This document shows positions 7,845-14,995 of a DNA stretch of 18,237 bases, one piece after another. A program made the translations under genes and the position numbers. The notes below the pieces were generated by a model. It did not search any database, was not told where the DNA came from, and was given only the letters and a program-made list of their open reading frames with translations. The stretch is from positions 1-18,237 of the forward strand of contig CAYGZL010000171.1 of the NCBI GenBank assembly GCA_964354345.1, in the 5' to 3' direction. Position 1 is the first letter of the stretch. Each line of letters begins with the position of its first letter. This DNA comes from CAYGZL01 sp964354345. GTDB taxonomy: Bacteria; Chloroflexota; Anaerolineae; Anaerolineales; UBA4823.

Positions 7845-9854
7845 TTAAAGGCCGCAGATCAGTACTTCTCGTCCGGGTAAAGAAACTGTCCCATGCAGCA
7901 CCTGTCCGTTGAGCAGGTCGGTTACAGGCTCGGTCAGGATGACTGGTTGGGTATGGGTAGTGTGGTTTAGCACAAATAGTAGGCGACGATCTCCTTGCCA
8001 GCGTTCAGCCAACTCAACCCCAGTTGGAACGACAGCCCCCGCAATCGGTTCTGCCCAGGCCAGGTTGGCTAACCAGGCGATCAGTGTGGCGTATAAATCC
8101 CCACCACCGACCGCTCCAACATAGATGACTTTGCCCTGTCCCACAGAATGGATGGTGATGGCAGGTTTGCCCGCATAATAATCCTGGGTATAGACCGCAG
8201 CAATTTCAGCGCCTTTAGGTTGCAGGATGTCGCAAAGCACGCCCACGGTGGCAGGTGGTTTGCCAACAAGAGCTGGCAGGGTAAATGCGACCTGGTTATG
8301 CATTTCCGGACCGAGCGAGTCGTATTCTTCCACCACAACGCCGCATAATTCTGCCAGCAGACCAGGCAGACGCTGGTTGACGACCTGGTTGGCTTCGTCT
8401 TTGACGCCGCTGCGTTGGGTCAGCACCAGCACACCGCCAGATTCGACGTATCCCTTTAGATGATCGGCTTCAGCCGGTGTGACGACATGCAGGGCAGGCG
8501 CGATGACAAGTTTGTAACCGCTCAAATCCGTCGTGGTTGCGACAACGTCAACGACGTGCTGTTGATCATGCAGCGCCTGGTACCAGTCGCGGAAATGAAC
8601 TCCGTAGCTGAAGTCGGGATTGTTCGGTTGGATTTGAAAGGCGAAACGCGAATCATACGAGAGCAGCAACGCCGTTTTGGCTTTCACCTGAGCGCCCAGG
8701 ATCTGGTCACCTATCCGCCGCAATTCAAGACCCATACGTTTAAGTTCCTGGTAGCGCCGTCCGGGGGTGGCATCGTGGTCGAGCAGGCCATGCCAATACT
8801 GTTCGGTGCCGAAACGAGCCGTGCGCCAGCGGAAGAAGATCATTGCATCCGCTCCGTGAGCGATTGCTTGATAAGCCCAAAGGCGTAACTCGCCCGGGCG
8901 GGGTGGGACACCCAGCACCTCCCAACCACCCTGACCGCCTTGTTGTTCCATCATCCAGAAGTTCTGCCGTTTTAAGCCGCGCATTGTGTCATGACCCAGC
9001 ACCTGCCACAGGATTTCTGGCTCGGTTTTGAAATTCCATTGCGTGCGCGGATAGTTGTCCCAGGCGATGAAATCAAGGTCGGCAGCCAGGTCGAAGTAAT
9101 TGATCCGGTCGTAGCCGAAGCCCATCAGATTGTGGGTGATGAAATGAGTGGGACAGACGCGGCGTAGGATTTCGATCTGCTGACGCTGGTAAGAAACATA
9201 GGAATCAGAAGAAAATCGAGCAAAATCCAGGGCCAGACCCGGGTTGGGTGAGCCGCCGGTGCTCAGAGGTACGGGGATTTCATCCCATGCGGAATAGACA
9301 TGGCTCCAGAAGATCGTACCCCACCGTTCATTCAACCTGTCCAACGTGTCATAACGCTGACTGAGCCAGTTTTGGAAAGCAGCGGCGCAGTTTGGACAGT
9401 AGCAGCGGTCGCCAAACTCGTTATCGATCTGCCAGCCGATCACTGCCGGATGTCCGGCGTAATGCTCGGCCATCTTCTGTACGATCTGTTGCGAGTAGGC
9501 CTGATACACTAGACTGTTCGGGCAATATTCACGCCGGTTGCCGTAGGTCAGTGGATGGCCATCCTCACGCACCCGGTACGCTTCAGGATGTCCTTTCATC
9601 AGCCACGGCGGTGGTGAAGCAGTCGGTGTGCCCAGGATGGCCTGGATGCCGTGAGCAGCCAGCGTCGCCAGGGCGCGATCGAGCCAGGTAAAATCGAGGC
9701 GTCCTTCAACCGGCTCAAGGCGCGACCAGGCAAACTCCGCCAGGCGCACCACGGTGAAGCCAGCCTCAGCCATCAGCCGGGCGTCAATCTCCCAGCGTTC
9801 TTCCAGCCAGTGTTCCGGATAGTAATCAGCGCCAAAGTGATACACATTATGCAT
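7845..9854 (-). CDS. GH42 beta-galactosidase (possible alpha-L-arabinopyranosidase)
   Basis: Retaining glycosidase of 669 residues that removes terminal beta-D-galactosyl units; some relatives also hydrolyse alpha-L-arabinopyranosides. The TIM barrel spans about 1-390 with acid/base E146 (WQIDNEFG) and nucleophile E303 (FWMMEQQGG). Four cysteines, C111 (EYCPNS) and C151, C153, C156 (CYCPNC), match the structural zinc site of Thermus-type GH42 enzymes. A trimerisation domain (about 394-600) and a small beta domain follow. There is no signal peptide, so it acts in the cytoplasm on imported oligosaccharides. ATG 9854 overlaps the stop of the isomerase gene by 8 bases (ATGCATAA), which indicates coupled translation. 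Length is typical. Confidence 0.94.
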   Translation of the reverse strand: MHNVYHFGADYYPEHWLEERWEIDARLMAEAGFTVVRLAEFAWSRLEPVEGRLDFTWLDRALATLAAHGIQAILGTPTASPPPWLMKGHPEAYRVREDGHPLTYGNRREYCPNSLVYQAYSQQIVQKMAEHYAGHPAVIGWQIDNEFGDRCYCPNCAAAFQNWLSQRYDTLDRLNERWGTIFWSHVYSAWDEIPVPLSTGGSPNPGLALDFARFSSDSYVSYQRQQIEILRRVCPTHFITHNLMGFGYDRINYFDLAADLDFIAWDNYPRTQWNFKTEPEILWQVLGHDTMRGLKRQNFWMMEQQGGQGGWEVLGVPPRPGELRLWAYQAIAHGADAMIFFRWRTARFGTEQYWHGLLDHDATPGRRYQELKRMGLELRRIGDQILGAQVKAKTALLLSYDSRFAFQIQPNNPDFSYGVHFRDWYQALHDQQHVVDVVATTTDLSGYKLVIAPALHVVTPAEADHLKGYVESGGVLVLTQRSGVKDEANQVVNQRLPGLLAELCGVVVEEYDSLGPEMHNQVAFTLPALVGKPPATVGVLCDILQPKGAEIAAVYTQDYYAGKPAITIHSVGQGKVIYVGAVGGGDLYATLIAWLANLAWAEPIAGAVVPTGVELAERWQGDRRLLFVLNHTTHTQPVILTEPVTDLLNGQVLHGTVSLPGREVLICGL

Positions 9855-11286
9855 GATAGTAGGTGTCCCAGCCCAGATACTTACTCAGCGCTTCGTAAAT
9901 CGCCGGCCCATTCCTGGACAGGTTGATGGCCACATGGTGTTCGAAGCCATTCTCGCAGATATAAGCCAGTAGCTTCTGGAAGTTGGGGATATGGATCACC
10001 CCGTAACCGCCAAAAGTCTTGAGCGTGTCGTCAGTTAATTCTCCTTCACCGACATAGGCCAGTATTTTGCCGTTCAGGTCGTCGGTCGAGATACGGCAGT
10101 AGGTGACAGGCGCAGCCTTGACCCGCCCGACGATCGTGCCGAAGGTGTTATCCCGCCCGACGGTGCCAGCGATAATCGCCTGGTAATCCATGTGCGGACC
10201 ATCTTCGGTTGAAACTGATTCGGGCACAAAGATATCCTTGGGCAGGTTTGAGCAATGGAAGATGACGCCCTTGTCGGGATCGGTTCCGAAATTATTATTC
10301 CAGTCCACGATCGCTGAAGGCTGCCCAGAGGCGAGTTGTAAAGCCAACATGCCGATAACACCGGTGATGTCAGTCTCGCAGGCGGAGGGCAGCAAGGAAT
10401 TACTCATCATGCTCATCAGGGTGCAGGGCACCACGCCATAATAAGTTTCCAGAGCAGTCCAACACTGCACAGCGCTGGCGTTGAGCTGCTTGTCAACCAT
10501 CCAACGATCAACCACCACGCCGAACTTTGCCATGCGCAGCACGGATTCATTCGGTACGCCCTGGGTGTTGACGTAACCGCCAATCTGGTCAAGCTTGGCC
10601 TTCAATGCAGGATCCTCGGTGCCGATTTTCCAGGCCTGGCCGAGAATTTCGGACAGGTCAATAGTTTCCACACTGATGCCGGAGCGTTCGAGAAGTTTTT
10701 CGCTGAAGCGAACGGTATTAAAGTTAGACGGACGGGCGCCAATCACACCCACGCGGGCATGTTTCAAGCCCCGCACCACCCGGCAGACCGCGCCAAATTT
10801 CCGTAAATCGGCTCGGAACTCAGCGCTGGTCGGATCAACTGTGTGCAGGTTGGTCAGCGAATATTGGATGCCATATTGGCGCAGGTTGTTACAGGCTGAC
10901 ATCTTACCGCAGAAGCTGTCCCGCCGCCACTCGATGCTCATCTTTGTCGCGTCATCCGGGAAAGCCTGTATCAATACTGGCACATTTAGCTCAGCCCAAC
11001 GCAGGGCGTTGGCGATGGCGCGCTCGTCGCCGAAATTCGGCAGTGTCACCAGCACCCCATCGATCTCATCGCGATGGGCGCGGAACAGGTCGGCGCACTT
11101 GTGCGAGTCGGACAGGCTTTCGATGCTGCCGTTTTCAGTGTCTTGGGGAGTGAGAGCCACAGCGTTGAAGCCTTCTTGCTCCAACACTTGCAGTGCGATC
11201 TTGCGCCCTGTATCGCACAGGTGCGAAGGGAAGAATCCCCGATTGCCGACAATCAACCCAAGTGTTGTTTTACGATTCGTAATCAT
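9847..11286 (-). CDS. L-fucose/L-arabinose isomerase family protein (FucI-type)
   Basis: Aldose-ketose isomerase of 479 residues from the FucI/AraA superfamily. E304 (PSACETD) and D328 (IVDWNN) are 24 residues apart, exactly as E337 and D361 in E. coli FucI, and H450/H451 (FEHHVA) is the likely third metal ligand corresponding to H528. The N-terminal half is Rossmann-like. Since araB and araD lie downstream in the same operon and no AraA is in the window, it most likely converts L-arabinose to L-ribulose, with L-fucose or D-arabinose as alternatives. I use ATG 11286 because GGAGG is placed just upstream; the frame opens further to 11322 but without a better site. It is about 110 residues shorter than E. 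coli FucI. Confidence 0.85.
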   Translation of the reverse strand: MITNRKTTLGLIVGNRGFFPSHLCDTGRKIALQVLEQEGFNAVALTPQDTENGSIESLSDSHKCADLFRAHRDEIDGVLVTLPNFGDERAIANALRWAELNVPVLIQAFPDDATKMSIEWRRDSFCGKMSACNNLRQYGIQYSLTNLHTVDPTSAEFRADLRKFGAVCRVVRGLKHARVGVIGARPSNFNTVRFSEKLLERSGISVETIDLSEILGQAWKIGTEDPALKAKLDQIGGYVNTQGVPNESVLRMAKFGVVVDRWMVDKQLNASAVQCWTALETYYGVVPCTLMSMMSNSLLPSACETDITGVIGMLALQLASGQPSAIVDWNNNFGTDPDKGVIFHCSNLPKDIFVPESVSTEDGPHMDYQAIIAGTVGRDNTFGTIVGRVKAAPVTYCRISTDDLNGKILAYVGEGELTDDTLKTFGGYGVIHIPNFQKLLAYICENGFEHHVAINLSRNGPAIYEALSKYLGWDTYYHA

Positions 11287-11297
11287 GTATCCTCCAG

Positions 11298-11462
11298 TTA
11301 TGAGTATAAAAACCTGACGCACTCCACATGTAAACCTCGGTGCCGGAGTTCGAAAACTAAAGCTTGTTCATAGACGCCTTCTAAAAGTCCGGGTCCGCCT
11401 AAAGTACGATGAACTTCAAGAGCACCATCAACGATGATTTTACTAATATCATTTTCATCCAT
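11298..11462 (-). pseudogene. Truncated GxxExxY-type protein (PD-(D/E)XK-like), N-terminal remnant
   Basis: I translated this stretch by hand: ATG 11462 to TAA 11298-11300 encodes 54 residues. It begins MDENDISKIIVDGALEVH and continues with the family signature GPGLLEGVYEQALVFELRHRG. This is the conserved front of the GxxExxY family (TIGR04256), whose members are normally about 125 residues. After LHVE the similarity stops and the reading frame ends, so the C-terminal nuclease-like half is gone. The stop codon lies just before the GGAGG of the isomerase gene. The remnant sits between the GH4 and isomerase genes in the same direction as the operon, so it may still be translated. Family recognition is by pattern memory, without a search. 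Confidence 0.7.
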
Positions 11463-11466
11463 TAAG

Positions 11467-11490
11467 TCTTTGTGCCTTGGCGTCTTTGCG
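11467..11490 (-). repeat. Octamer-repeat leader of the GxxExxY remnant
   Basis: Reading the - strand, three degenerate 8-base units follow each other: CGCAAAGA (11490-11483), CGCCAAGG (11482-11475) and CACAAAGA (11474-11467). They end 4 bases upstream of the remnant's ATG. Similar CGCAAAG-rich short tandem units are, as far as I recall, commonly seen immediately upstream of GxxExxY genes in many phyla. The function is not known. Its presence supports the view that gene and leader arrived together as a cassette. Confidence 0.55.
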
Positions 11491-11515
11491 TTGAGCTTAC
11501 ATCTTAACCAAGTAT

Positions 11516-12844
11516 CTATGCAATAAATTTGCTAAACTGCGGCAGGTGGGGTTGGTTCTTGGCGAGCATCTGATTGACCATCTGGCGAATTTCAGCCAGC
11601 GAGAGCACCGCAGCAGTCAGTGGATCGAAGGCGATCGCCTGGTAAACCAGGCGGGGATTGCCAGTCAAGGCAGCTTCAACAGCCATCTCCTCGATCTGCG
11701 AGCTAAGGTTGGTTAAGGCTGCACACTGGGCGGGGAGCGCCCCAACATGCACCGGTTCCAGGCCCTTCTTGGAAACCCATACCGGTACTTCCACACAGGC
11801 GTTCTGTGGCAGGTTGGTCACCAGGTCGGTGTTGGGTACATTGCCATTGAACTGGAACGGCTCACCGCCCTGCAAGGCGTTGATAATGTAGGCAGCATAC
11901 TCATGGCCGCGCTCCAGCGAGATCGGCGTTTCCTTGGCAAACCACTGGCGTGCCTGCTCCTTCCAGGTGTTCTCATTGCGCTGGTATTCCTGGAGCACAT
12001 AGGCGTAATGTCCTGGATTCCAACCCGTCCCATGGATACAGTATTTCTCGATCAGGTCCGGGCGTTTGCGGAACCACCAGTTATACTCGGAGTTGTGCCC
12101 GCTGGACTCAGTCACGTAGTAATCCAGGGCAAGGAACATTTCGTTGCGGACCTGTTCCTCATTGTATACATCTGGTCGCTCGGTGATCGCCTGGCGGATC
12201 AACGGATATGCATCTTTACCTTTCCACTCATATTTTAAGTACCAGGCCATGTGATTGATCCCGGCGCAGGTGTAGGTGATCTCTTCCATGGGCGCCCCGA
12301 TCCAATGCGCCAGCATCTCTGCCGTTCCCTGGACGCTATGGCATAACCCAGTCAACGTGATTTTTGTCTCGCGTTGCATCGCCCGGCACAACATTGCCAT
12401 TGGGTTGGTGTAATTTAGTAACATGGCGTCCGGGCAGTAGCGCTCCATATCTTGAGCGATGCCGAGCATCACCGGAATGGTGCGCAAAGCGCGGAAGATG
12501 CCGGAGACGCCGCGCGTATCACCCACATTCTCGTCCACACCGTATTGTTTGGGGATCTCGATGTCGTATCGCCAGACGTCGGTGCTGCCGGCCAGAATAG
12601 TCACCAGGACAACGTCCGCGCCCTGCAACGCCTGCGCACGGTCCAGGGTGGCTTCGACTTTAGCCGGGTAATGACCCATGTCCACGATTTTCTGGACAGA
12701 TTTCTGAGCAAATTCCAGCCGTTCTGGATTGATATCCATCAAGCATAGCGTGGCGTCTTTGAGAAGAGGGAATGTAAGCATGTCGCGCACCAACCCCCGG
12801 GTGAAGCCCAGGCTGCCGGCGCCGATGAAGGTGATTTTGGTCAT
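11516..12844 (-). CDS. GH4 family glycosidase, MelA-like alpha-galactosidase
   Basis: NAD- and Mn-dependent glycosidase of 442 residues that cleaves through redox and elimination chemistry at C3/C2. The N-terminal Rossmann fold has the nucleotide motif FIGAGSLGFTRG (6-17). NYTNPMAM (144-151), GLCHSVQG (166-173, with C168 and H169) and AGINHMAW (194-201, with H198) supply the metal and substrate sites. CHSVQGT followed by the CAGINHMA block is close to E. coli MelA and differs from the CHG pattern of AglA-type alpha-glucosidases. ATG 12844 is chosen over the longer frame to 12889 because GAGG is 5 nt upstream and the Rossmann motif follows at once. It is the first gene of the pentose operon. 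A beta-L-arabinopyranoside substrate is sterically close to alpha-galactoside and remains possible. Confidence 0.87.
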   Translation of the reverse strand: MTKITFIGAGSLGFTRGLVRDMLTFPLLKDATLCLMDINPERLEFAQKSVQKIVDMGHYPAKVEATLDRAQALQGADVVLVTILAGSTDVWRYDIEIPKQYGVDENVGDTRGVSGIFRALRTIPVMLGIAQDMERYCPDAMLLNYTNPMAMLCRAMQRETKITLTGLCHSVQGTAEMLAHWIGAPMEEITYTCAGINHMAWYLKYEWKGKDAYPLIRQAITERPDVYNEEQVRNEMFLALDYYVTESSGHNSEYNWWFRKRPDLIEKYCIHGTGWNPGHYAYVLQEYQRNENTWKEQARQWFAKETPISLERGHEYAAYIINALQGGEPFQFNGNVPNTDLVTNLPQNACVEVPVWVSKKGLEPVHVGALPAQCAALTNLSSQIEEMAVEAALTGNPRLVYQAIAFDPLTAAVLSLAEIRQMVNQMLAKNQPHLPQFSKFIA

Positions 12845-12870
12845 AGTTGCCTCGTCTGTTCGAAGTTTTT

Positions 12871-12921
12871 CGGGACGAATTTCCCGCAACTATAATTTTA
12901 CTGTACAATTGCCGCGCGCAA
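12871..12921 (-). promoter_or_regulatory. Candidate promoter/operator and leader hairpin of the pentose operon
   Basis: The 181-nt spacer before the GH4 gene is the only sizeable gap upstream of the operon. On the - strand a -10-like AT run (TAAAATTATAGT, 12900-12889) follows a near-perfect dyad with arms TTGC and GCAA around a GC-rich centre (12909-12921), placed about where a -35 or operator would be. Downstream in the presumed leader is a hairpin with perfect CGGGA/TCCCG arms (12871-12886). No good -35 hexamer is visible, so promoter assignment is tentative; regulator binding is an inference. Confidence 0.35.
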
Positions 12922-12981
12922 CCAGCGATATCGTAGAATTTAAACCATTACAGCCTATCATTTTTACATAATAGCTGCAAT

Positions 12982-13003
12982 CCCAGGTTACCAACAACCA
13001 GGG
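12982..13003. repeat. Imperfect inverted repeat downstream of the nucleotidyltransferase gene
   Basis: CCCAGGTT (12982-12989) and AACCAGGG (12996-13003) can pair with one mismatch around a 6-nt loop, about 23 nt beyond the end of the nucleotidyltransferase gene. It could help end that transcript before the pentose operon starts, but no T-tract follows on the - strand, so a classical intrinsic terminator is not supported. Confidence 0.3.
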
Positions 13004-13025
13004 CAAACTAATACTTGATTTTCGT

Positions 13026-13853
13026 TTAAAAGCCTGCTTGGTTCAGGAATTCATCAAGGTGATCGAGAAGCCGGGTAAGGTGTTGTAGAAATTTTTGTCC
13101 GGCGGTGGCAGAGGATTCGAAAACAGCTTCAATGTCTGTAGACATATCGGCCGGCAACTTCTCGCAATGGGAGAGCGCAAAGGAGACTATGCGTTTCTCG
13201 CCTGGATGCAGGACACGGTTTACTGCGAAAAGGATATCGAAGTAACTGGCGAACAAAGCCGCCAGGCGGTGATTTATACTGATGCTATCCCCACGTTTCA
13301 CGGCTTTTGCCAGTTGATTGTAGTAGGCTGGGATGACATCCCGTAGAACAGGATGGTTCAGGGCGATTATATTGCGCCGTAAAGGCTCGGGATAGGCTTG
13401 TTGGCTTTGTGTTTGCAGTGTCTGGAACCAACCGTGTGGATCGTATAAAATTTTGGAATTACGACAGGTATACCAGAGACAGGTGGTATAACCGAGGCTG
13501 GCTTGATACTCGCCGATCACGCGCTGGATTTGGGCTTCTATCCAACAAGCATCGAAATAAACCAGGTCAACTTCGATGCCGGTGGCAGCATCAAACCACT
13601 CGTCTCCTGGACCCCAAAATGTAAGACCCAGGCTGGCAATGGAAGCTCCGCCCGACTGTTCGACGAACGCCTGGCGGGTGGCAAGTGGGATTTCGGCGCG
13701 GGTGTAGATGTATAGATCAATATCGGACGTCGCATCCGTTAAACCGCTGGCTTGAGAACCGCCCAAAGCGATGGCTACAACTTCGGGTATAGTACTAAAC
13801 AAACTGGCAATCCGGTTGGTCAGGCTAATCGCTGGAGGATGGGGTTGATTCAT
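13026..13853 (-). CDS. Nucleotidyltransferase-fold protein with DUF4037-like C-terminus
   Basis: Product of 275 residues with a pol-beta-type nucleotidyltransferase core: the GGSQASG loop (31-37) and SDIDLYIY (43-50) with the paired metal-binding aspartates D44 and D46. The C-terminal half is helical; FDILFAVNRVLHPGEKRIV resembles the DUF4037 domain often fused to such transferases. Relatives adenylylate small molecules or proteins, and the acceptor cannot be read from sequence. ATG 13853 is the preferred start, although it has no clear ribosome site; the longer frame starts with TTG at 13898 inside a large palindrome and adds residues of no evident domain. It is likely a single gene, separate from the pentose operon 181 nt downstream. 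Confidence 0.8.
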   Translation of the reverse strand: MNQPHPPAISLTNRIASLFSTIPEVVAIALGGSQASGLTDATSDIDLYIYTRAEIPLATRQAFVEQSGGASIASLGLTFWGPGDEWFDAATGIEVDLVYFDACWIEAQIQRVIGEYQASLGYTTCLWYTCRNSKILYDPHGWFQTLQTQSQQAYPEPLRRNIIALNHPVLRDVIPAYYNQLAKAVKRGDSISINHRLAALFASYFDILFAVNRVLHPGEKRIVSFALSHCEKLPADMSTDIEAVFESSATAGQKFLQHLTRLLDHLDEFLNQAGF

Positions 13854-13871
13854 GGTTTCAGGAATTGCGCT

Positions 13872-13928
13872 GCGGGATGGTATTCCTGAGTGTTGCAACC
13901 TGCTGGTTGCTGAGGATCACCATCCCGC
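13872..13928. repeat. 57-bp imperfect palindrome (REP-like hairpin)
   Basis: Outer arms GCGGGATGGT (13872-13881) and ACCATCCCGC (13919-13928) are perfect complements. Inside, TCCT (13884-13887) pairs with AGGA (13913-13916), and GCAACC (13895-13900) pairs with GGTTGC (13905-13910) around a TGCT tetraloop. The whole unit can fold as a long, bulged hairpin on either strand. It lies in the 120-nt gap between the lipoprotein stop and the nucleotidyltransferase start. No T-run follows on the - strand, so a simple terminator is unlikely. A REP/MITE-like mobile palindrome is a reasonable reading; no second copy was noticed in the window. Confidence 0.6.
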
Positions 13929-13973
13929 TTTGCCTTAGATGCTTTCAATGCAAAGGAACGCAGCCTCTCATTC

Positions 13974-14768
13974 TTACTTTACAAACTGGATATTCTGCAA
14001 GAAATGGTTGTAGAGCTCCCAGTCTTCTTTATCCCCGGTGTGGCCGATCACGATCATATACAATTGACCTGATTTGGCAAAATAGTACTTGTCATATGCA
14101 TAGGTCTGCGGACTGCGCGACAGGCGGGTATGGATGGCTGTTGTACCGGCGATTTGTAAATCGGGTTGTCTTACTTCTCCCTTAGAATCCTGAGTACTGG
14201 TCATCAACAAGTTATGGTCAGTTAACCATTTACCTAAATCCACTCCTTCCGGTGGACGGAAATCTTCTCGGTCCCCCGGATGACTGATAGTTATTTGCGG
14301 CCAACTTTCGTTGTCCACCAGGGGACCGGTGATCGACAGGCTTTTCAGCGGTTCATCATTTGGGATGATTGTCGTGTCCGCAGGATAATGGAAGCTGTAA
14401 CCTAAATTTTCATTACGGTAGATTTTCCAACCATCACTGGCAATTTCGACGGTGGCTGTCGGTGCAGGCTCAGTTTCTCTGGGAGAGACAGTGGGTTCTA
14501 CAGTCATCTGCTTTTCTCCGGATTTGCACTCTCCACGATAGAAAGCCCATTCATCGCACTCGCTTCCATCGGAGAAGACGCAGATTCCGGCCACACCGCC
14601 TGTAGCCTCCTGCCTGAGATCCAGTTTACCGCCGTTCTGTTCGCAGAATACGGAAGCCGGGTTGGGCATGTTCGCGCTTGAGGTTGGGGTGACAGGATTG
14701 GAAGTGCAGGCTGCTAATACCAACATGCCAATCAGCAGATAGATGGTGAACAATATTTTTCGTGACAT
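13974..14768 (-). CDS. DUF333-containing lipoprotein
   Basis: Exported lipoprotein of 264 residues. The signal peptide ends in the lipobox L18-A19-A20-C21, which would be lipidated and would anchor the protein at the outer face of the membrane. A DUF333 domain (about 34-81) has four cysteines in the pattern FCEQNGGKL, GICVFSDGSECDEW and FYRGEC, likely paired as disulfides. A Pro/Thr/Glu linker (about 85-108) leads to a C-terminal domain (about 112-262) starting with YRNENLGYSFHYP, a layout seen in many PsbP/DUF-type surface proteins. Start ATG 14768 has an excellent GGAGG 5 nt upstream; the two earlier in-frame ATGs do not. No function is known for the family. It has its own 5' spacer of 227 nt, so it is probably a separate transcript. 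Confidence 0.85.
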   Translation of the reverse strand: MSRKILFTIYLLIGMLVLAACTSNPVTPTSSANMPNPASVFCEQNGGKLDLRQEATGGVAGICVFSDGSECDEWAFYRGECKSGEKQMTVEPTVSPRETEPAPTATVEIASDGWKIYRNENLGYSFHYPADTTIIPNDEPLKSLSITGPLVDNESWPQITISHPGDREDFRPPEGVDLGKWLTDHNLLMTSTQDSKGEVRQPDLQIAGTTAIHTRLSRSPQTYAYDKYYFAKSGQLYMIVIGHTGDKEDWELYNHFLQNIQFVK

Positions 14769-14995
14769 TTTGACCTCCATCTCCATTTTCTTTCTGGAGA
14801 ATAAACCGTGTTTATGCTGGTCTGTGACATATATTATGTTGCGCCAGATAACAGATAAGACGAAAATTATTCAAAAATGTTCCGAAAAAAAACGCGCCCA
14901 TCCATTTGGTTGCCGATTCGCCGATCTTATAATCCTTATCTGGCAATTGCCCAGTCTGATCTTGGTCGGAACTACACGCTCGTGTCGCCGGTGGA
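14769..14995. other. Spacer between the glycosyltransferase and lipoprotein genes
   Basis: This is the longest gene-poor stretch apart from the remnant region. It is AT-rich towards the lipoprotein gene (CATAAT, ATATATG), which suits a promoter there, but I could not fix a -35/-10 pair. An A8 run on the + strand (14885-14892) reads as T8 on the - strand about 100 nt after the glycosyltransferase stop, without a convincing stem in front. No RNA gene or ORF is evident. Confidence 0.4.

Noticed and set aside
8460..8888. 142-codon open frame on the + strand
   Set aside because: Antisense to GH42 with no motif.
10595..11317. 240-codon open frame on the + strand
   Set aside because: It lies entirely antisense to the isomerase gene, is rich in Ser, Arg and Pro, shows no recognisable motif and has no plausible ribosome site; it is a shadow frame.
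11747..12238. 163-codon open frame on the + strand
   Set aside because: Antisense to the GH4 gene, whose catalytic motifs are clear; no domain signature in this frame.
13854..13898. TTG-initiated N-terminal extension of the nucleotidyltransferase
   Set aside because: It uses a TTG inside the palindrome with a purine run directly abutting the start codon, and adds 15 residues with no domain role.
14885..14892. T8 run (on the - strand) as intrinsic terminator of the glycosyltransferase operon
   Set aside because: The sequence just before it on that strand has a direct ATCGGC repeat but no complementary GC-rich stem.
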